Assembly: GCF_003946115.1 (NCBI RefSeq)
Contig: NZ_RHOH01000006.1
Coordinates: 1-64,000 of the forward strand
Direction: 5' to 3'
Length of the DNA stretch: 64,000 nt
DNA from: Lacticaseibacillus daqingensis
GTDB taxonomy: Bacteria > Bacillota > Bacilli > Lactobacillales > Lactobacillaceae
The position numbers were made by a program, and so were the translations under genes. The notes under the pieces were generated by a model. That model saw only the letters and a program-made list of their open reading frames with translations. It was not told the DNA's origin and ran no database searches. Below, one piece after another: positions 35,751-44,149 of this stretch. Position 1 is the stretch's first letter. The number at the start of each line of letters is the position of its first letter.

Positions 35751-36559
35751 TAGCTCGCGCTCCTTTCTTGCTGCCAGGCGAGGCATAGGTTCTCAAGCGC
35801 CTTGGCGATCAGGTCGGACAGCTTGCCCAGTAGCGCGTAGATGACGATACATAACAGCACCGTGTCCATGTTCATGAACTCCTGGGCGTTGGTGGCCATG
35901 TAGCCGATGCCGGAATTGGAGGAAATCGTTTCGGCGACGATCAGCGTGGTCCACATCACCCCGAGGGCGTAGCGGACCCCGACGAGAATGGTCGGCAGCG
36001 CGCCGGGGAAAATGATCTTCGTCAGCAGGGCGCGCTTGGAAAGGCCGTACGCCCGGCCCATTTCCAACAGTTCGGGGTCGATGCTCGTGATGCCGTGGTA
36101 GGTGTTGATGTAAATGGGGAACATCACCCCAATGGTGACCAGGGAGATCTTGGCGGTTTCGCCGATCCCCAGCAGAATGATCACCAGCGGGATCAAGGAT
36201 AAGTGCGGGATGTTGCGGAGCATCTGAATCGAGGTGTCAAGCAGTGCGCGGGCCGTCTTGGACAACCCGTTCAGCATTCCCAAAACGAACCCCACGCTGC
36301 CCCCAAGCACAAAGCCGGTGGTGGCGCGAAATAGGGAAATACTGATGTTCTTGGGCAACTCGCCGCTTTGCCAGAGGGTCACCCCGTCCTGCAACACCGC
36401 CAAGGGCGACGGAATCAACTGCGTGTCGACCCAGCCCGCGCTTGCCGCGACTTGCCACAACACAATCAGGAACCCGGGGATCAGCCAAGGCAGTGCGCGC
36501 CGCCAACTGAACTTTGGCCGGGTCACTGGCGGCGTGGTTAAAGTGGTCGCGTGGTCCAT
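35750..36559 (-). CDS. ABC transporter permease, SsuC/TauC type
   Basis: 269 residues from ATG 36559. About six transmembrane helices; EAA loop visible as EMGRAYGLSKRALLTKIIFPGALPTILVG. N-terminal LPWLIPGFLIVLWQVAASAGW and LIPSPLAVLQDGVTLWQSGEL are typical of this permease class. First gene of the five-gene operon running to 31375. Confidence 0.92.
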   Translation of the reverse strand: MDHATTLTTPPVTRPKFSWRRALPWLIPGFLIVLWQVAASAGWVDTQLIPSPLAVLQDGVTLWQSGELPKNISISLFRATTGFVLGGSVGFVLGMLNGLSKTARALLDTSIQMLRNIPHLSLIPLVIILLGIGETAKISLVTIGVMFPIYINTYHGITSIDPELLEMGRAYGLSKRALLTKIIFPGALPTILVGVRYALGVMWTTLIVAETISSNSGIGYMATNAQEFMNMDTVLLCIVIYALLGKLSDLIAKALENLCLAWQQERSAS

Positions 36560-36776
36560 GTTGTCATCTCCAATCTGTAATGGGCTAATTATGCACGCTA
36601 TTTTTGATTAAAATGTGAACAAAATCAGACTAAAGACTGATTAAAAAATAACCGCAACAGGAAACCGATTTCATTGTTGGCCGGGGGCACGGTAACACCT
36701 GTTCGTTGCCGGCCCCCTGACCGCGGCTGATACGATGAGGCCACTTTCTTGGGGCGCACGCACGGGGGTGGGGGGC

Positions 36777-37322
36777 ATGAACGAGGCGGAGCTCGCGCTG
36801 ATCCGCGCGGCAATGGCTGAGTCGGGGGCGTTTGAGCAGTTGTTTCACCAGTACCTGCCCCTAGTCGGAAGCGTCATCAAGCAGTTTTACCTCGTGGGCT
36901 TCGAGCGCGATGACTGGCTTCAGGAGGCACGCATCGCCATGCTCAAAACGGTGGGACGTTTCGATGGAAGCCGTGGCTCCAAGTTCGGCCCGTACTACCG
37001 GCTCGTGCTGACATCCCATTACCGCTCGTTGGTGCGTCGCCAGATGGCCCAGAAGCGGCGCATCGACACCACCGCGATGCTGGTGGCCGACCCGCGCGTG
37101 GATAGTTTGGCGTACAGCCTGTCGCACGCCGAGCGAGAGCGAGAAATGATTTTTGTCATGGAGGCCGACCGGTTCTTTAGCACGCTATCGCCGCTGGAGC
37201 TGGCCACCCTCCAGGCTCACCTCACGGGCCTGATCGACCATCAGTCAGCGGTGCAGCAGCGGGCGATGGCGCGCGTGCAGCATAAATACCTGGCCTACCT
37301 CGACCAGCTGAGCGCAGATTGA
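36777..37322 (+). CDS. sigH: Sigma-70 family factor, SigH/ComX-like
   Basis: 181 residues. ATG 36777 follows GGGGG. Region 2 is clear: LPLVGSVIKQFYLVGFERDDWLQEARIAMLKTVGRFD, then SKFGPYYRLVLTSHYRSLVRRQ. A region 4-like segment (SPLELATLQAHLTG) lies near the end. In the conserved order yacP-sigH-rpmG-secE this is the SigH-type factor that in lactobacilli is linked to competence genes. Here it is separated from yacP by the ABC cassette and from rpmG by the electron-transfer locus. Confidence 0.85.
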   Translation: MNEAELALIRAAMAESGAFEQLFHQYLPLVGSVIKQFYLVGFERDDWLQEARIAMLKTVGRFDGSRGSKFGPYYRLVLTSHYRSLVRRQMAQKRRIDTTAMLVADPRVDSLAYSLSHAEREREMIFVMEADRFFSTLSPLELATLQAHLTGLIDHQSAVQQRAMARVQHKYLAYLDQLSAD

Positions 37323-37329
37323 GACGACC

Positions 37330-37381
37330 AAAAGAGCCACCGCCACCCCTGATGATCGATCAGGGGTGGCGGTGGCTCTTT
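37330..37381. terminator. Large bidirectional terminator after sigH
   Basis: AAAGAGCCACCGCCACCCCTGA and the TCAGGGGTGGCGGTGGCTCTTT arm around GATGATCGA: a stem over 20 bp, perfect. Confidence 0.95.
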
Positions 37382-37397
37382 GACTTGGCGTAATGGC

Positions 37398-37847
37398 TTA
37401 GAGGCTGAGAAAGAACCCGGCCAGGCTCAGCCCCAGCAGGATGATGACCCCAAACAGGACCATCAACAGCGTGGTGGTGGCGACGGCTTGGATGCCCATG
37501 GCCAGCAGGACTAACACCGCCGCGCAGCAGGCGACGAACAAGGTCGTCAGGGCGATGAGCAGGAAGTTGCCGAGCAGGTGAACGCTTCGCTCATCGATGC
37601 TGGGCAGGGTGCCGTTCTTGCGGCGCAGCAGCCAGCGCCAGCCGAGCACGATGACACCGGCGCCGGCGCCGCCTGCAAGCCAGCCGCCGAAGAGCTCGAG
37701 GAAGCCTGCGAGGCTGGTCGGCTGATCGGCCCATAGCGGCAAGGCAAGGCAGGCGAGCAGGAGACCGGCCACAAGCCAGACGATCGCACCGATTCGGATG
37801 AGTTGTTTCAGTTGTTGCGGGGTCAAGGGGTTGCGTTTAGGGGTCAT
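37398..37847 (-). CDS. Four-helix membrane protein paired with an XRE regulator
   Basis: 149 residues. Four hydrophobic segments (~20-40, 50-68, 92-115, 121-147). IDERSVHLLGNFLLIAL resembles the DER motif of DUF2178-like proteins. Its ATG lies 4 nt after the XRE stop, the usual arrangement for such regulator/membrane-protein pairs. Function unknown. Confidence 0.72.
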   Translation of the reverse strand: MTPKRNPLTPQQLKQLIRIGAIVWLVAGLLLACLALPLWADQPTSLAGFLELFGGWLAGGAGAGVIVLGWRWLLRRKNGTLPSIDERSVHLLGNFLLIALTTLFVACCAAVLVLLAMGIQAVATTTLLMVLFGVIILLGLSLAGFFLSL

Positions 37848-37851
37848 CTGC

Positions 37852-38055
37852 TCAATCCTCCAATTCGAATAGGGCGTGGATATCCACGTTTAGATAGGCA
37901 ATCAGTTTGAGGGCGAGTTCGAGGCTGGGGTTGTACTTCCCCTTCTCGACGGCGATGATGGTTTGCCGCGTGATGTTCAGGTCTGCCGCCATCTGAACTT
38001 GGGTGATGCCCTTAGCCTGCCGAATTTCCCGCAGGTGATTCGTGACGAGTCCCAT
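37852..38055 (-). CDS. Small XRE-family regulator
   Basis: 67 residues, essentially a single HTH (LREIRQAKGITQVQMAADLN, ITRQTIIAVEKGKYNPSLEL) of the YozG/Cro type. GGAGGCG upstream. It most likely represses its own operon through the palindrome overlapping its promoter. Confidence 0.92.
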   Translation of the reverse strand: MGLVTNHLREIRQAKGITQVQMAADLNITRQTIIAVEKGKYNPSLELALKLIAYLNVDIHALFELED

Positions 38056-38091
38056 AAGTCGCCTCCTGTGTTAAGCACTCTTTACACTTGC

Positions 38092-38131
38092 AGTATAGCA
38101 GGTTGAACGGCAATGTAAAGAACTATTTACA
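38092..38131 (-). promoter_or_regulatory. Promoter and operator of the small XRE operon
   Basis: Minus-strand TTTACA (38119-38114), 16 nt, TATACT (38097-38092). The -35 is one arm of the palindrome TGTAAA-GAACTA-TTTACA (38114-38131), and another TTTACAC lies at 38081-38087, within the transcribed start. This fits autorepression by the encoded regulator. Confidence 0.65.
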
Positions 38132-38140
38132 CCTGAACGT

Positions 38141-38174
38141 AAAAAAGACCTGTCCCTGCAGTGGGGACAGGTCT
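38141..38174 (-). terminator. Terminator of the dmkB-eetB-eetA transcript
   Basis: Minus strand AGACCTGTCCCC...GGGACAGGTCTTTTTT, 8 nt after the dmkB stop. Confidence 0.92.
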
Positions 38175-38181
38175 GCATGCC

Positions 38182-39159
38182 TCAGCTTTCGCGCGTCAGC
38201 AGTTGTTGGGTCAGGCGAATCAGGGTGTCCTTGGGTGTTCCGGCCGGCAGCTTTGCCATCCCGGCGAGCGCTTTGTCGGTGTAGCGGGCCGCGAGCTGGC
38301 GAGCTTGGCCGACGCCGTTGTAGTCGGCGACCAGCTGCAGGACGGCGGCAATGTCCGCATCCGTCATCGCCGCTTGTTTTTGGAGGTACGGGGCAAACGC
38401 GGCGCGGTGGTCGATCATCGCGAGGATCAGTGGGGCGGAGTAGACGCCTTGGCGGATGTCTTCGTGCACTGGTTTGCCGATGGAATCGAGCGTCCCCGTG
38501 TAATCCAGAATATCATCCAGCAACTGAAAGGCGATCCCGACCGCCATGCCGGTGTGTTCAGCCGCCTTAGCGAACCGACCGGTGTTGCCACTTTCGTACG
38601 CGCCGAGGAAGCAGGCGAGGGCGAAGAGCTGGCCGGTTTTGCCCGACACCTGGTTGAGGTAATCGTCAATGGTCATCTTGACGTTGTAGCGGCGGCCCAT
38701 CTGTGCCAGCTCGCCGTTCAAAATGCGTTCCATGCTGGCACTGTCCTGTTGCACCGAGCGCAAGTCGGACGCCCAATGCGCGATCAGCTTGAAGCAGACG
38801 ACGAACAGGTAGTCCCCGGCGTACACCGCGACGTCTTGGCCGAACTGCGCGCTGATGGTCGGCAAACCGCGCCGGGTGGCGGATTTGTCGATAATATCAT
38901 CGTGCACCAGCGTGGCGGTGTGCAGGGACTCGACCGCCGCCGCTAAGGCGATCATTTTCTTGCGGTCCACCGGTTTGAACTGCGAAAACAGCAGGCAGTA
39001 CGCGGGGCGTAACAGCTTTCCCCCGGCGTTGATCATGGCGAGCAAGGCGTCTGCGACAGGCTGGTTATTCGGATGAATGTTGGTCGCGATGAGCGCGAGC
39101 GTCTCGTCAAGCTCTGGGGCAAGGGCGGGATAGTCGGTCCACATGGGATGGATCTGCAT
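38182..39159 (-). CDS. dmkB: Polyprenyl diphosphate synthase (DmkB-like, demethylmenaquinone side chain)
   Basis: 325 residues. Trans-prenyltransferase with both Asp-rich motifs: LVHDDIIDKSATRRG (first, ~88) and FQLLDDILDYTGT (second, ~216), plus GGKLLRPAYCLL near the N-terminus. Makes the isoprenoid tail for a quinone. Grouped with eetB and eetA as in the Listeria and L. plantarum flavin-based electron transfer loci, where this gene is named dmkB. Confidence 0.9.
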   Translation of the reverse strand: MQIHPMWTDYPALAPELDETLALIATNIHPNNQPVADALLAMINAGGKLLRPAYCLLFSQFKPVDRKKMIALAAAVESLHTATLVHDDIIDKSATRRGLPTISAQFGQDVAVYAGDYLFVVCFKLIAHWASDLRSVQQDSASMERILNGELAQMGRRYNVKMTIDDYLNQVSGKTGQLFALACFLGAYESGNTGRFAKAAEHTGMAVGIAFQLLDDILDYTGTLDSIGKPVHEDIRQGVYSAPLILAMIDHRAAFAPYLQKQAAMTDADIAAVLQLVADYNGVGQARQLAARYTDKALAGMAKLPAGTPKDTLIRLTQQLLTRES

Positions 39160-39182
39160 AGTGAGACTCCTTTTTGAATGCG

Positions 39183-39731
39183 TCAGGGGTGCCGACGGTC
39201 AAAGCGCAGTCGGCGCAGGGTGTCGATGTGGGTGAAAAGGAAGTTGGCCGCAATGCCCACGGCGATGCCGGCCAAGATCCCCATGGAGGACAGGATGGGC
39301 AGGTACAGCATGACCGTCCAGCTTTGGGCGATCCAGCTTGCGACCAGCAGCTGGCCGACGTTGTGCAAAATGCCGCCGGCGGCACTGATCCCGATCATGC
39401 TGACGCGCTTTTCACCGAGCTGCTTGATGACCAGCATCCCGGCCCAGCTGAGGATCGCGCCCGCGCCGCTGTACAGAAAGGTGGACAAGGTACCGCCCAG
39501 CAGTGTGGTCAGCAGTAGCCGCAGCAGCATCAGCAGGAAGCTGTCGGAGGCGGACATGGTGAATAGCGACACGATGGTGATCAGGTTCGCCAGCCCCAGC
39601 TTGGCACCAGGGGCAAAGGCGAAGGGAAACGGGATCATGCGCTCTAAGAGGCCGATGATGACTCCTTGCGCGCACAGCAGCGCGATGAAAATGATCTGAC
39701 GGGTGCGCTCGGGCCGGTAGGGTTTGGTCAT
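39183..39731 (-). CDS. eetB: EetB-like Gx/ECF-type membrane protein
   Basis: 182 residues. ATG 39731 overlaps eetA in ATGA. About five transmembrane helices; IGLLERMIPFPFAFAPGAKLGLANLITIVSLF and AGGILHNVGQLLVASW are the signature of the Gx transporter family (ECF S-component-like), called EetB in extracellular electron transfer loci. Its exact role there is unproven. Confidence 0.88.
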   Translation of the reverse strand: MTKPYRPERTRQIIFIALLCAQGVIIGLLERMIPFPFAFAPGAKLGLANLITIVSLFTMSASDSFLLMLLRLLLTTLLGGTLSTFLYSGAGAILSWAGMLVIKQLGEKRVSMIGISAAGGILHNVGQLLVASWIAQSWTVMLYLPILSSMGILAGIAVGIAANFLFTHIDTLRRLRFDRRHP

Positions 39732-40147
39732 TCTGCCACCATCCCGCCTGTGGTGTCGCCCTTGGAGGACTTGATCTCGATCAGGAGCTTGTGGGGCAGG
39801 CAGACGATGGTGTCGCCGGGCTTGTCGATCTGACCCTTGCGCACACACACCTGATCTCCGCAGTTGGCTTCCGTGATGGCGATCTTGCTGCCGGTTGTCA
39901 CGATCATATTCTCATCGTGCCCGTCGTTATAGCGAAACGTGGTCGTGCCGTGGTGCCCGGTCAGTTTGATGCGGTAGACCTCCTGGCCGTCATGCGTGAC
40001 CACTGCGGTGAGCACCCGCGTCTCCGCAGTGGCGTTGGCGCGCGCCTCGGCCCGGGCGAACAGCACATACGGCAGAAAAGACAGGATCATCAGCGCCACG
40101 ACAATAATCACATCAAACGGGCGAATCATTTTGAGATAGCGCGACAT
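39728..40147 (-). CDS. eetA: EetA-like NusG-domain-II protein
   Basis: 139 residues. One N-terminal transmembrane helix (FDVIIVVALMILSFLPYVLF) then an extracytoplasmic NusG-II-like beta domain ending ITEANCGDQVCVRKGQ and VCLPHKLLIEI, with three cysteines in the family pattern. Named EetA in the Listeria electron-transfer system. AGGAAGTG precedes it. Upstream lies the repeat array, not ndh2 directly. Confidence 0.88.
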   Translation of the reverse strand: MSRYLKMIRPFDVIIVVALMILSFLPYVLFARAEARANATAETRVLTAVVTHDGQEVYRIKLTGHHGTTTFRYNDGHDENMIVTTGSKIAITEANCGDQVCVRKGQIDKPGDTIVCLPHKLLIEIKSSKGDTTGGMVAE

Positions 40148-40176
40148 CCTGTCACTTCCTTTCGTGTTTTAAACCA

Positions 40177-40289
40177 GAGCGGCGTGGCGCGGTTATGAGG
40201 GTTGGGGTAAGACAGCCTGACGCTTGCGCCCGTACTTAGGCGCGAGTGGCAGGATGGCTTAGACCGCACCCTCATGCGCCACGCCGCTC
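40177..40289. repeat. Long-hairpin element, copy B (113 bp)
   Basis: Outer stem GAGCGGCGTGGCGC/GCGCCACGCCGCTC is perfect over 14 bp; inside are GAGGGT/ACCCTC, TAAG/CTTA, CCTG/CAGG and the apex CTTGCGCC/GGCGCGAG. About 90 of 113 positions match copy A by eye, with matched changes in the outer stem. Lies 30 nt upstream of eetA on its 5' side. Confidence 0.8.
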
Positions 40290-40717
40290 GACGAAGCCCG
40301 CAAAGCAGTAAGCAAGGCAGAACCCTTCGAAGCAACGCATCCTTAGTGAGAAGTCCACACTGCCCGCTTGCGCCCGTACTTAGGCGCGAGTGACATCGCG
40401 TAGCTAGATGCACCTGCGTTGCTTTGCGCCGCTCGACGAAGACCGGAAAGCAGTAAGCAAGGCAGACCCCCCCGAAGCACCGCATCCTTCGTGAGTAGTC
40501 CCCACAGACCGCTTGCGCCCGTACTTAGGCGCGAGTGGTATCGCGTAGCTAGATGCACCTGCGTTGCTTTGCGCCGCTCGACGAAGACCGGAAAGCAGTA
40601 AGCAAGGCAGAAACCCCCGAAGCACCGCATCCTTCGTGAGTAGTCCCCACAGACCGCTTGCGCCCGCACTTAGGCGCGAGTGCTTGAGCATCGCTAGCCG
40701 CTTCGGCGGTTCAGCGC
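40286..40717. repeat. Tandem array of 145-bp units
   Basis: Units start at GCTCGACGAAG: 40286, 40431 and 40576, each 145 bp; the third diverges near its end. Each unit holds the apex CTTGCGCC...GGCGCGAG (cores at 40365, 40510 and 40655, and the copy B core at 40221, so the spacing is 144, 145, 145) flanked by AAGCAMCGCA/TGCGTTGCTT arms. The array fills the gap between eetA and ndh2. 145 is not a multiple of 3, so open frames across it are not conserved genes. Confidence 0.85.
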
Positions 40718-40810
40718 AAAATCATACAGTTTTTCGCGGGTGTTTCACTGCGGAAAACAAAAAGGTCCTGGGGCCAGTCTACCCCAGAACCCTAAGCCAG
40801 ACAACGCGCT

Positions 40811-42709
40811 TTATTTGACCACGTCGCTGTCGTACAAGGCCTTTGGTGTGCCGTACCACCACTTGCCGAAGGTCTTTTGCAAGTAAGGCACGACCCACTT
40901 GTCGAGGCCGAATGCCCGACCGGAGCCGTTCATTACGGCGATCGCAACGGGAATCATCCACATGTTGGTCCAGTAGAACATCCCGCTCAAGCAGAAGATC
41001 ATCGTGAACATTGCGGAGACCCCGCCGCAGACGAAGGTGAACAGACCGGCGACCAGCGCGAGGCCGATCAGCAGTTCAACGACCGTCATCGTCCGTTGCA
41101 TGAAGAAGGCAACGTCTTGGTTCGGGATCATGGCCTTGGTGATGCTGTACATCCAAGATGGCATTTTGTCAAAAACCATCATCGGCTCTTTGCCATATTC
41201 ATACGACAGGGAGAAGACGGCCTTGGCGGCTGTCGTGGTGGTTTCCGCGGCACCGGATGCCGCACTTGTCGCGTCGGCCCCGGCGGCACTGGCACCACTC
41301 GTGGCGGCTGGCATCAACCAGTCGAACGGCAACCGCAGCTTTGGCAGGAACCAGGACGCGTCCCCGGAAATCTTGTGAGAGACATCGACCAGCCACATGG
41401 CCCCGAGGTAGAGGCGAGCCGGCAGGGTCCACAGGACGTTGCCTTGGCGGGAAATGTGTCCGCGCATGATGTTACGGTCGTTTCGGGTGCGGAAGAACTC
41501 GTGCATCATGTACTGGAAGAAGTAGTAGCCGGAGTAGTTTTGCAGGAAGTAAAGCATGTTGACCAAGTGCTTCATCAACATGGCGAAGAAACCGGACAGG
41601 TGCAACCAGCCCATGATGTTCGCAACGCCGTACTTGGAGCCCAGGCTGACCATGAAGCCGGAGTAGGAGGCTTTGTAGGCGACATCGGCGGGCTTGCCCG
41701 CCATCGCGTTTTCGATGTTGACCAGGGCGGTGTGGGCGCTCGCTTCGGCCCCTTGCACGATTTGCGGTTCGCCACGGTCGCTGTGGCCGTCAAAGAAGGA
41801 AACGTCCCCGACAACGTAGATGTTCTTGTCATCCTTGGACGCCATCGTTTCATCAACGACGATGCGGCCGGCATGCGCCTGCGTCAGCCCGAAGTTCTTG
41901 GCCTGGTCCGTGGCCTTGACTCCAGCGGTCCAAATCAGGGTCGCCGTTGGGTAGGTCGAGCCGTCTTTCAGGTCAACGTGGTCATCGTGTACGCCGACCA
42001 CGCCGGTGTTCTTCATGACCTTCACGCCGCGCTTGAGCAGGTAACGCTCCGCCTTGTCTGCATCGCTGCGGTCCAGCATGTTCATGATAGTTGGCGCCAT
42101 TTCCATCAGCGCAAAGCTGATTTCCTCTGGGTCCAACTTGCTTTCCTTCGCTAAGGTGTCGCGCCAGTCGCGCAACTCACCGATGGTTTCGGTGCCGGTG
42201 AAGCCGGAGCCGACCACGACGATGGACAAAAGTGCCTTGCGCTTGGCCGGGTCGTGCTCAATGGCACCGCGCCGAACGACATCCTTGATGTGTTCCTTCA
42301 GCTGAACGGCGTGCTCCCAAGAGCCAAGCGTGAAGCCGTGCTCCTTGACGCCTGGGGTGCCGAAGTCGTTAGGCTCGGATCCGATGCCCAGCATCACGTA
42401 GTCGTATGGGTAAGCGCCGTGCTTCGTCTTGACCAGCTTGTTGGCCCGATCGATTGTCGTGACGGTGTCGGTCACGAGCTTGACGTTCTTGCGCCGGCAG
42501 AAGAGCCGTTGCAAGTCGTACTGGATAGCGTCTTCAGGCACACGGTCGGCCGCAACTTCATGCAGTTCGGTCATGTAGGTGAAGTAAGAATGGCGATCGA
42601 TCAAGGTGATAGTGACGTCCTTGTCGCGTTTAAAATGCTTGGCTAACCGTTTCGTTGCGTAAACGCCTGCGAAACCGGCGCCGACGATAACGATATTTTT
42701 TTGCGCCAT
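40811..42709 (-). CDS. ndh2: Type II NADH dehydrogenase with C-terminal membrane extension
   Basis: 632 residues from ATG 42709, with AAGGAG upstream. FAD Rossmann motif IVIVGAGFAGVYATKRL (~5-21) and NAD-binding motif VVVGSGFTGTETIGEL. The C-terminal ~200 residues, beyond the normal NDH-2 length of ~400, hold several hydrophobic DoxX-like segments (VVELLIGLALVAGLFTFVCG), the form used in flavin-based extracellular electron transfer. Passes electrons from NADH to a quinone. Divergent from pplA. Confidence 0.94.
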   Translation of the reverse strand: MAQKNIVIVGAGFAGVYATKRLAKHFKRDKDVTITLIDRHSYFTYMTELHEVAADRVPEDAIQYDLQRLFCRRKNVKLVTDTVTTIDRANKLVKTKHGAYPYDYVMLGIGSEPNDFGTPGVKEHGFTLGSWEHAVQLKEHIKDVVRRGAIEHDPAKRKALLSIVVVGSGFTGTETIGELRDWRDTLAKESKLDPEEISFALMEMAPTIMNMLDRSDADKAERYLLKRGVKVMKNTGVVGVHDDHVDLKDGSTYPTATLIWTAGVKATDQAKNFGLTQAHAGRIVVDETMASKDDKNIYVVGDVSFFDGHSDRGEPQIVQGAEASAHTALVNIENAMAGKPADVAYKASYSGFMVSLGSKYGVANIMGWLHLSGFFAMLMKHLVNMLYFLQNYSGYYFFQYMMHEFFRTRNDRNIMRGHISRQGNVLWTLPARLYLGAMWLVDVSHKISGDASWFLPKLRLPFDWLMPAATSGASAAGADATSAASGAAETTTTAAKAVFSLSYEYGKEPMMVFDKMPSWMYSITKAMIPNQDVAFFMQRTMTVVELLIGLALVAGLFTFVCGGVSAMFTMIFCLSGMFYWTNMWMIPVAIAVMNGSGRAFGLDKWVVPYLQKTFGKWWYGTPKALYDSDVVK

Positions 42710-42866
42710 GAATAACACTCCTTAGTGTGAATAATGCCAGCGGATTGGCTAATTGCAACACCGATTATACATTTAATGCACAGGAATTGTCCATCTCTTC
42801 ACGAATTCTGGTAGCGTTTTTCTGAGGATAGCGTTAACAGCGCCGTGATAGGGCTGAACCGATACC

Positions 42867-42902
42867 CGTAAGCGCTGCCAAAAAAATGAGAAAGCGCTCA
42901 TA
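42867..42902. promoter_or_regulatory. cre: Two cre-like sites between ndh2 and pplA
   Basis: CGTAAGCGCTGCCA (42867-42880) and AGAAAGCGCTCATA (42889-42902) each share the AAGCGCT core of catabolite-responsive elements, 22 bp apart. CcpA control of the electron-transfer genes is inferred. Confidence 0.5.
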
Positions 42903-42949
42903 ATTTCAGTTTACTTGTTGATTTTTGCACATGGTCTGATTACACTTGA

Positions 42950-42971
42950 TTTGTGTGAAATGTAACACAAA
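42950..42971. promoter_or_regulatory. Palindrome resembling a Rex operator upstream of pplA
   Basis: TTTGTGT, 8-nt spacer, ACACAAA: perfect 7-bp arms, close to the Rex pattern TTGTGAA...TTCACAA. Rex senses NADH/NAD, fitting the NADH-consuming pathway. It lies 38 nt before the pplA start, with TTACAC just upstream as a possible -10. Confidence 0.5.
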
Positions 42972-43008
42972 GAATCAAAAATATTTAATCAAAAAGGGGT
43001 ATTCGGAT

Positions 43009-43944
43009 ATGAAACTGGCAAAGACACTGACAAGCGTCTCACTGATCGCCCTTTCTGCTTTGACTTTGGCTGCGTGCGGTAACGCCGACAACAGTAGCAA
43101 AGACTCCAGCAGCAAGGCAAGTAGCTCCAAAGTGGTGAAGAAGTCTTCTTCAAGCACCAAGACGACAGAAACTGCGGCGAAGCAGACTGCCGGTGGCGCG
43201 CTGCAAGACGGCACTTACAACCTCGAAGAGCTGGACTACAGCAACGGTTACAAGGTGAAGATGTCCATCACCGTCAAGGACGGCAAGATCGCGGACTCGA
43301 CCTATGATTACATCAACGCGGACGGCAAGAGCAAGACGGAAGACGCCGCCTACGAAAAGAGCATGAAGAAGGTCAGTGGCATTGGGCCGAAGGAATACAT
43401 CCCAGCACTGCGTGACGCCCTGAAGAAGAACGGCAGCAACGTCGGCGCTATTGATGTGGTTTCCGGTGCGACTGGCTCCAGTCTGACCTTCAAGAACTAT
43501 CTGCAGCAGCTGGTTCAGGCCGCTCAGGCGGGCAAGACCGACACCATCAAGATCGCCAACACGGCAAAGCTGCAGGACGGTACCTACAGTCTGGCTGAAA
43601 AGAACGACTCCCACGGCTACCACACCGTCTTCTCCATCACCGTTGCAGGGGGCAAGATCACCGAAAGCAATTACGACAACGTGAACGCCGACGGCAAGTC
43701 CAAGACCCAGGATGAAGACTACGAAAAGAAGATGAAGGATGTCAACAAGGTTGGCCCGAAGGAATACACGAAGGCCCTGAACGACTCCCTGGTCAAGAAC
43801 CAAGAAGTTGAAAAGGTTGACGCGGTTTCCGGTGCCACGAGTTCTTCCAACGCGTTCGTCCTGTACGCGGAACAGCTGATCAATGCAGCACAAGCGGGCA
43901 ACCAAACCAAGATCGAAGTCGACAACCTGGTCTACGGTGAATAA
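43009..43944 (+). CDS. pplA: PplA-like flavinylated lipoprotein with two FMN-binding domains
   Basis: 311 residues from ATG 43009. Signal peptide with lipobox LTLAAC (Cys ~23), a Ser/Lys-rich linker to ~65, then two tandem FMN-binding domains. Each ends in a flavinylation motif: DVVSGATGSS and DAVSGATSSS (FMN joined to Thr). Extracellular electron carrier that passes electrons to iron or other acceptors. The flavin is attached by the ApbE-type enzyme encoded downstream at 44150. Confidence 0.95.
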   Translation: MKLAKTLTSVSLIALSALTLAACGNADNSSKDSSSKASSSKVVKKSSSSTKTTETAAKQTAGGALQDGTYNLEELDYSNGYKVKMSITVKDGKIADSTYDYINADGKSKTEDAAYEKSMKKVSGIGPKEYIPALRDALKKNGSNVGAIDVVSGATGSSLTFKNYLQQLVQAAQAGKTDTIKIANTAKLQDGTYSLAEKNDSHGYHTVFSITVAGGKITESNYDNVNADGKSKTQDEDYEKKMKDVNKVGPKEYTKALNDSLVKNQEVEKVDAVSGATSSSNAFVLYAEQLINAAQAGNQTKIEVDNLVYGE

Positions 43945-43962
43945 TTAGAGCTGGGTGCACGA

Positions 43963-43997
43963 AAGAGGCTGAGCCGATGCGCTCGGCTTCTTTTTTT
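43963..43997 (+). terminator. Terminator of pplA
   Basis: AAGAGGCTGAGC, loop, GCTCGGCTTC followed by T7. Confidence 0.88.
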
Positions 43998-44006
43998 CCC
44001 CTCGAC

Positions 44007-44035
44007 TTGGCGCGGCTTGCGCAACTCGTTATACT
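44007..44035 (+). promoter_or_regulatory. Promoter of fmnB-dmkA
   Basis: TTGGCG, 17 nt, TATACT; a 114-nt leader follows with no recognised riboswitch. Confidence 0.65.
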
Positions 44036-44149
44036 AAAAACGATTGTGCGGCAGCGACTGTCGCCTTGGCTGGGGCGCAAAAACCTGCGCGCTCGGCCCA
44101 AACTATCAAGCAAAGCCCTGCCGGTGGCGGGGCGTAGGAGAGAGAACGC

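Noticed and set aside
40126-40691. Several overlapping minus-strand open frames of 95-119 codons across the 40-kb repeat array
   Set aside because: They arise from the 145-bp repeat, whose period is not a multiple of three, so the frame changes from unit to unit; no ribosome binding sites and strong nucleotide structure.
40177-40717. Possible CRISPR array
   Set aside because: Units are 145 bp and repeat over their whole length without unique spacers; no cas genes nearby.
44036-44149. FMN riboswitch before fmnB
   Set aside because: The leader lacks the conserved RFN blocks; only a promoter is supported.
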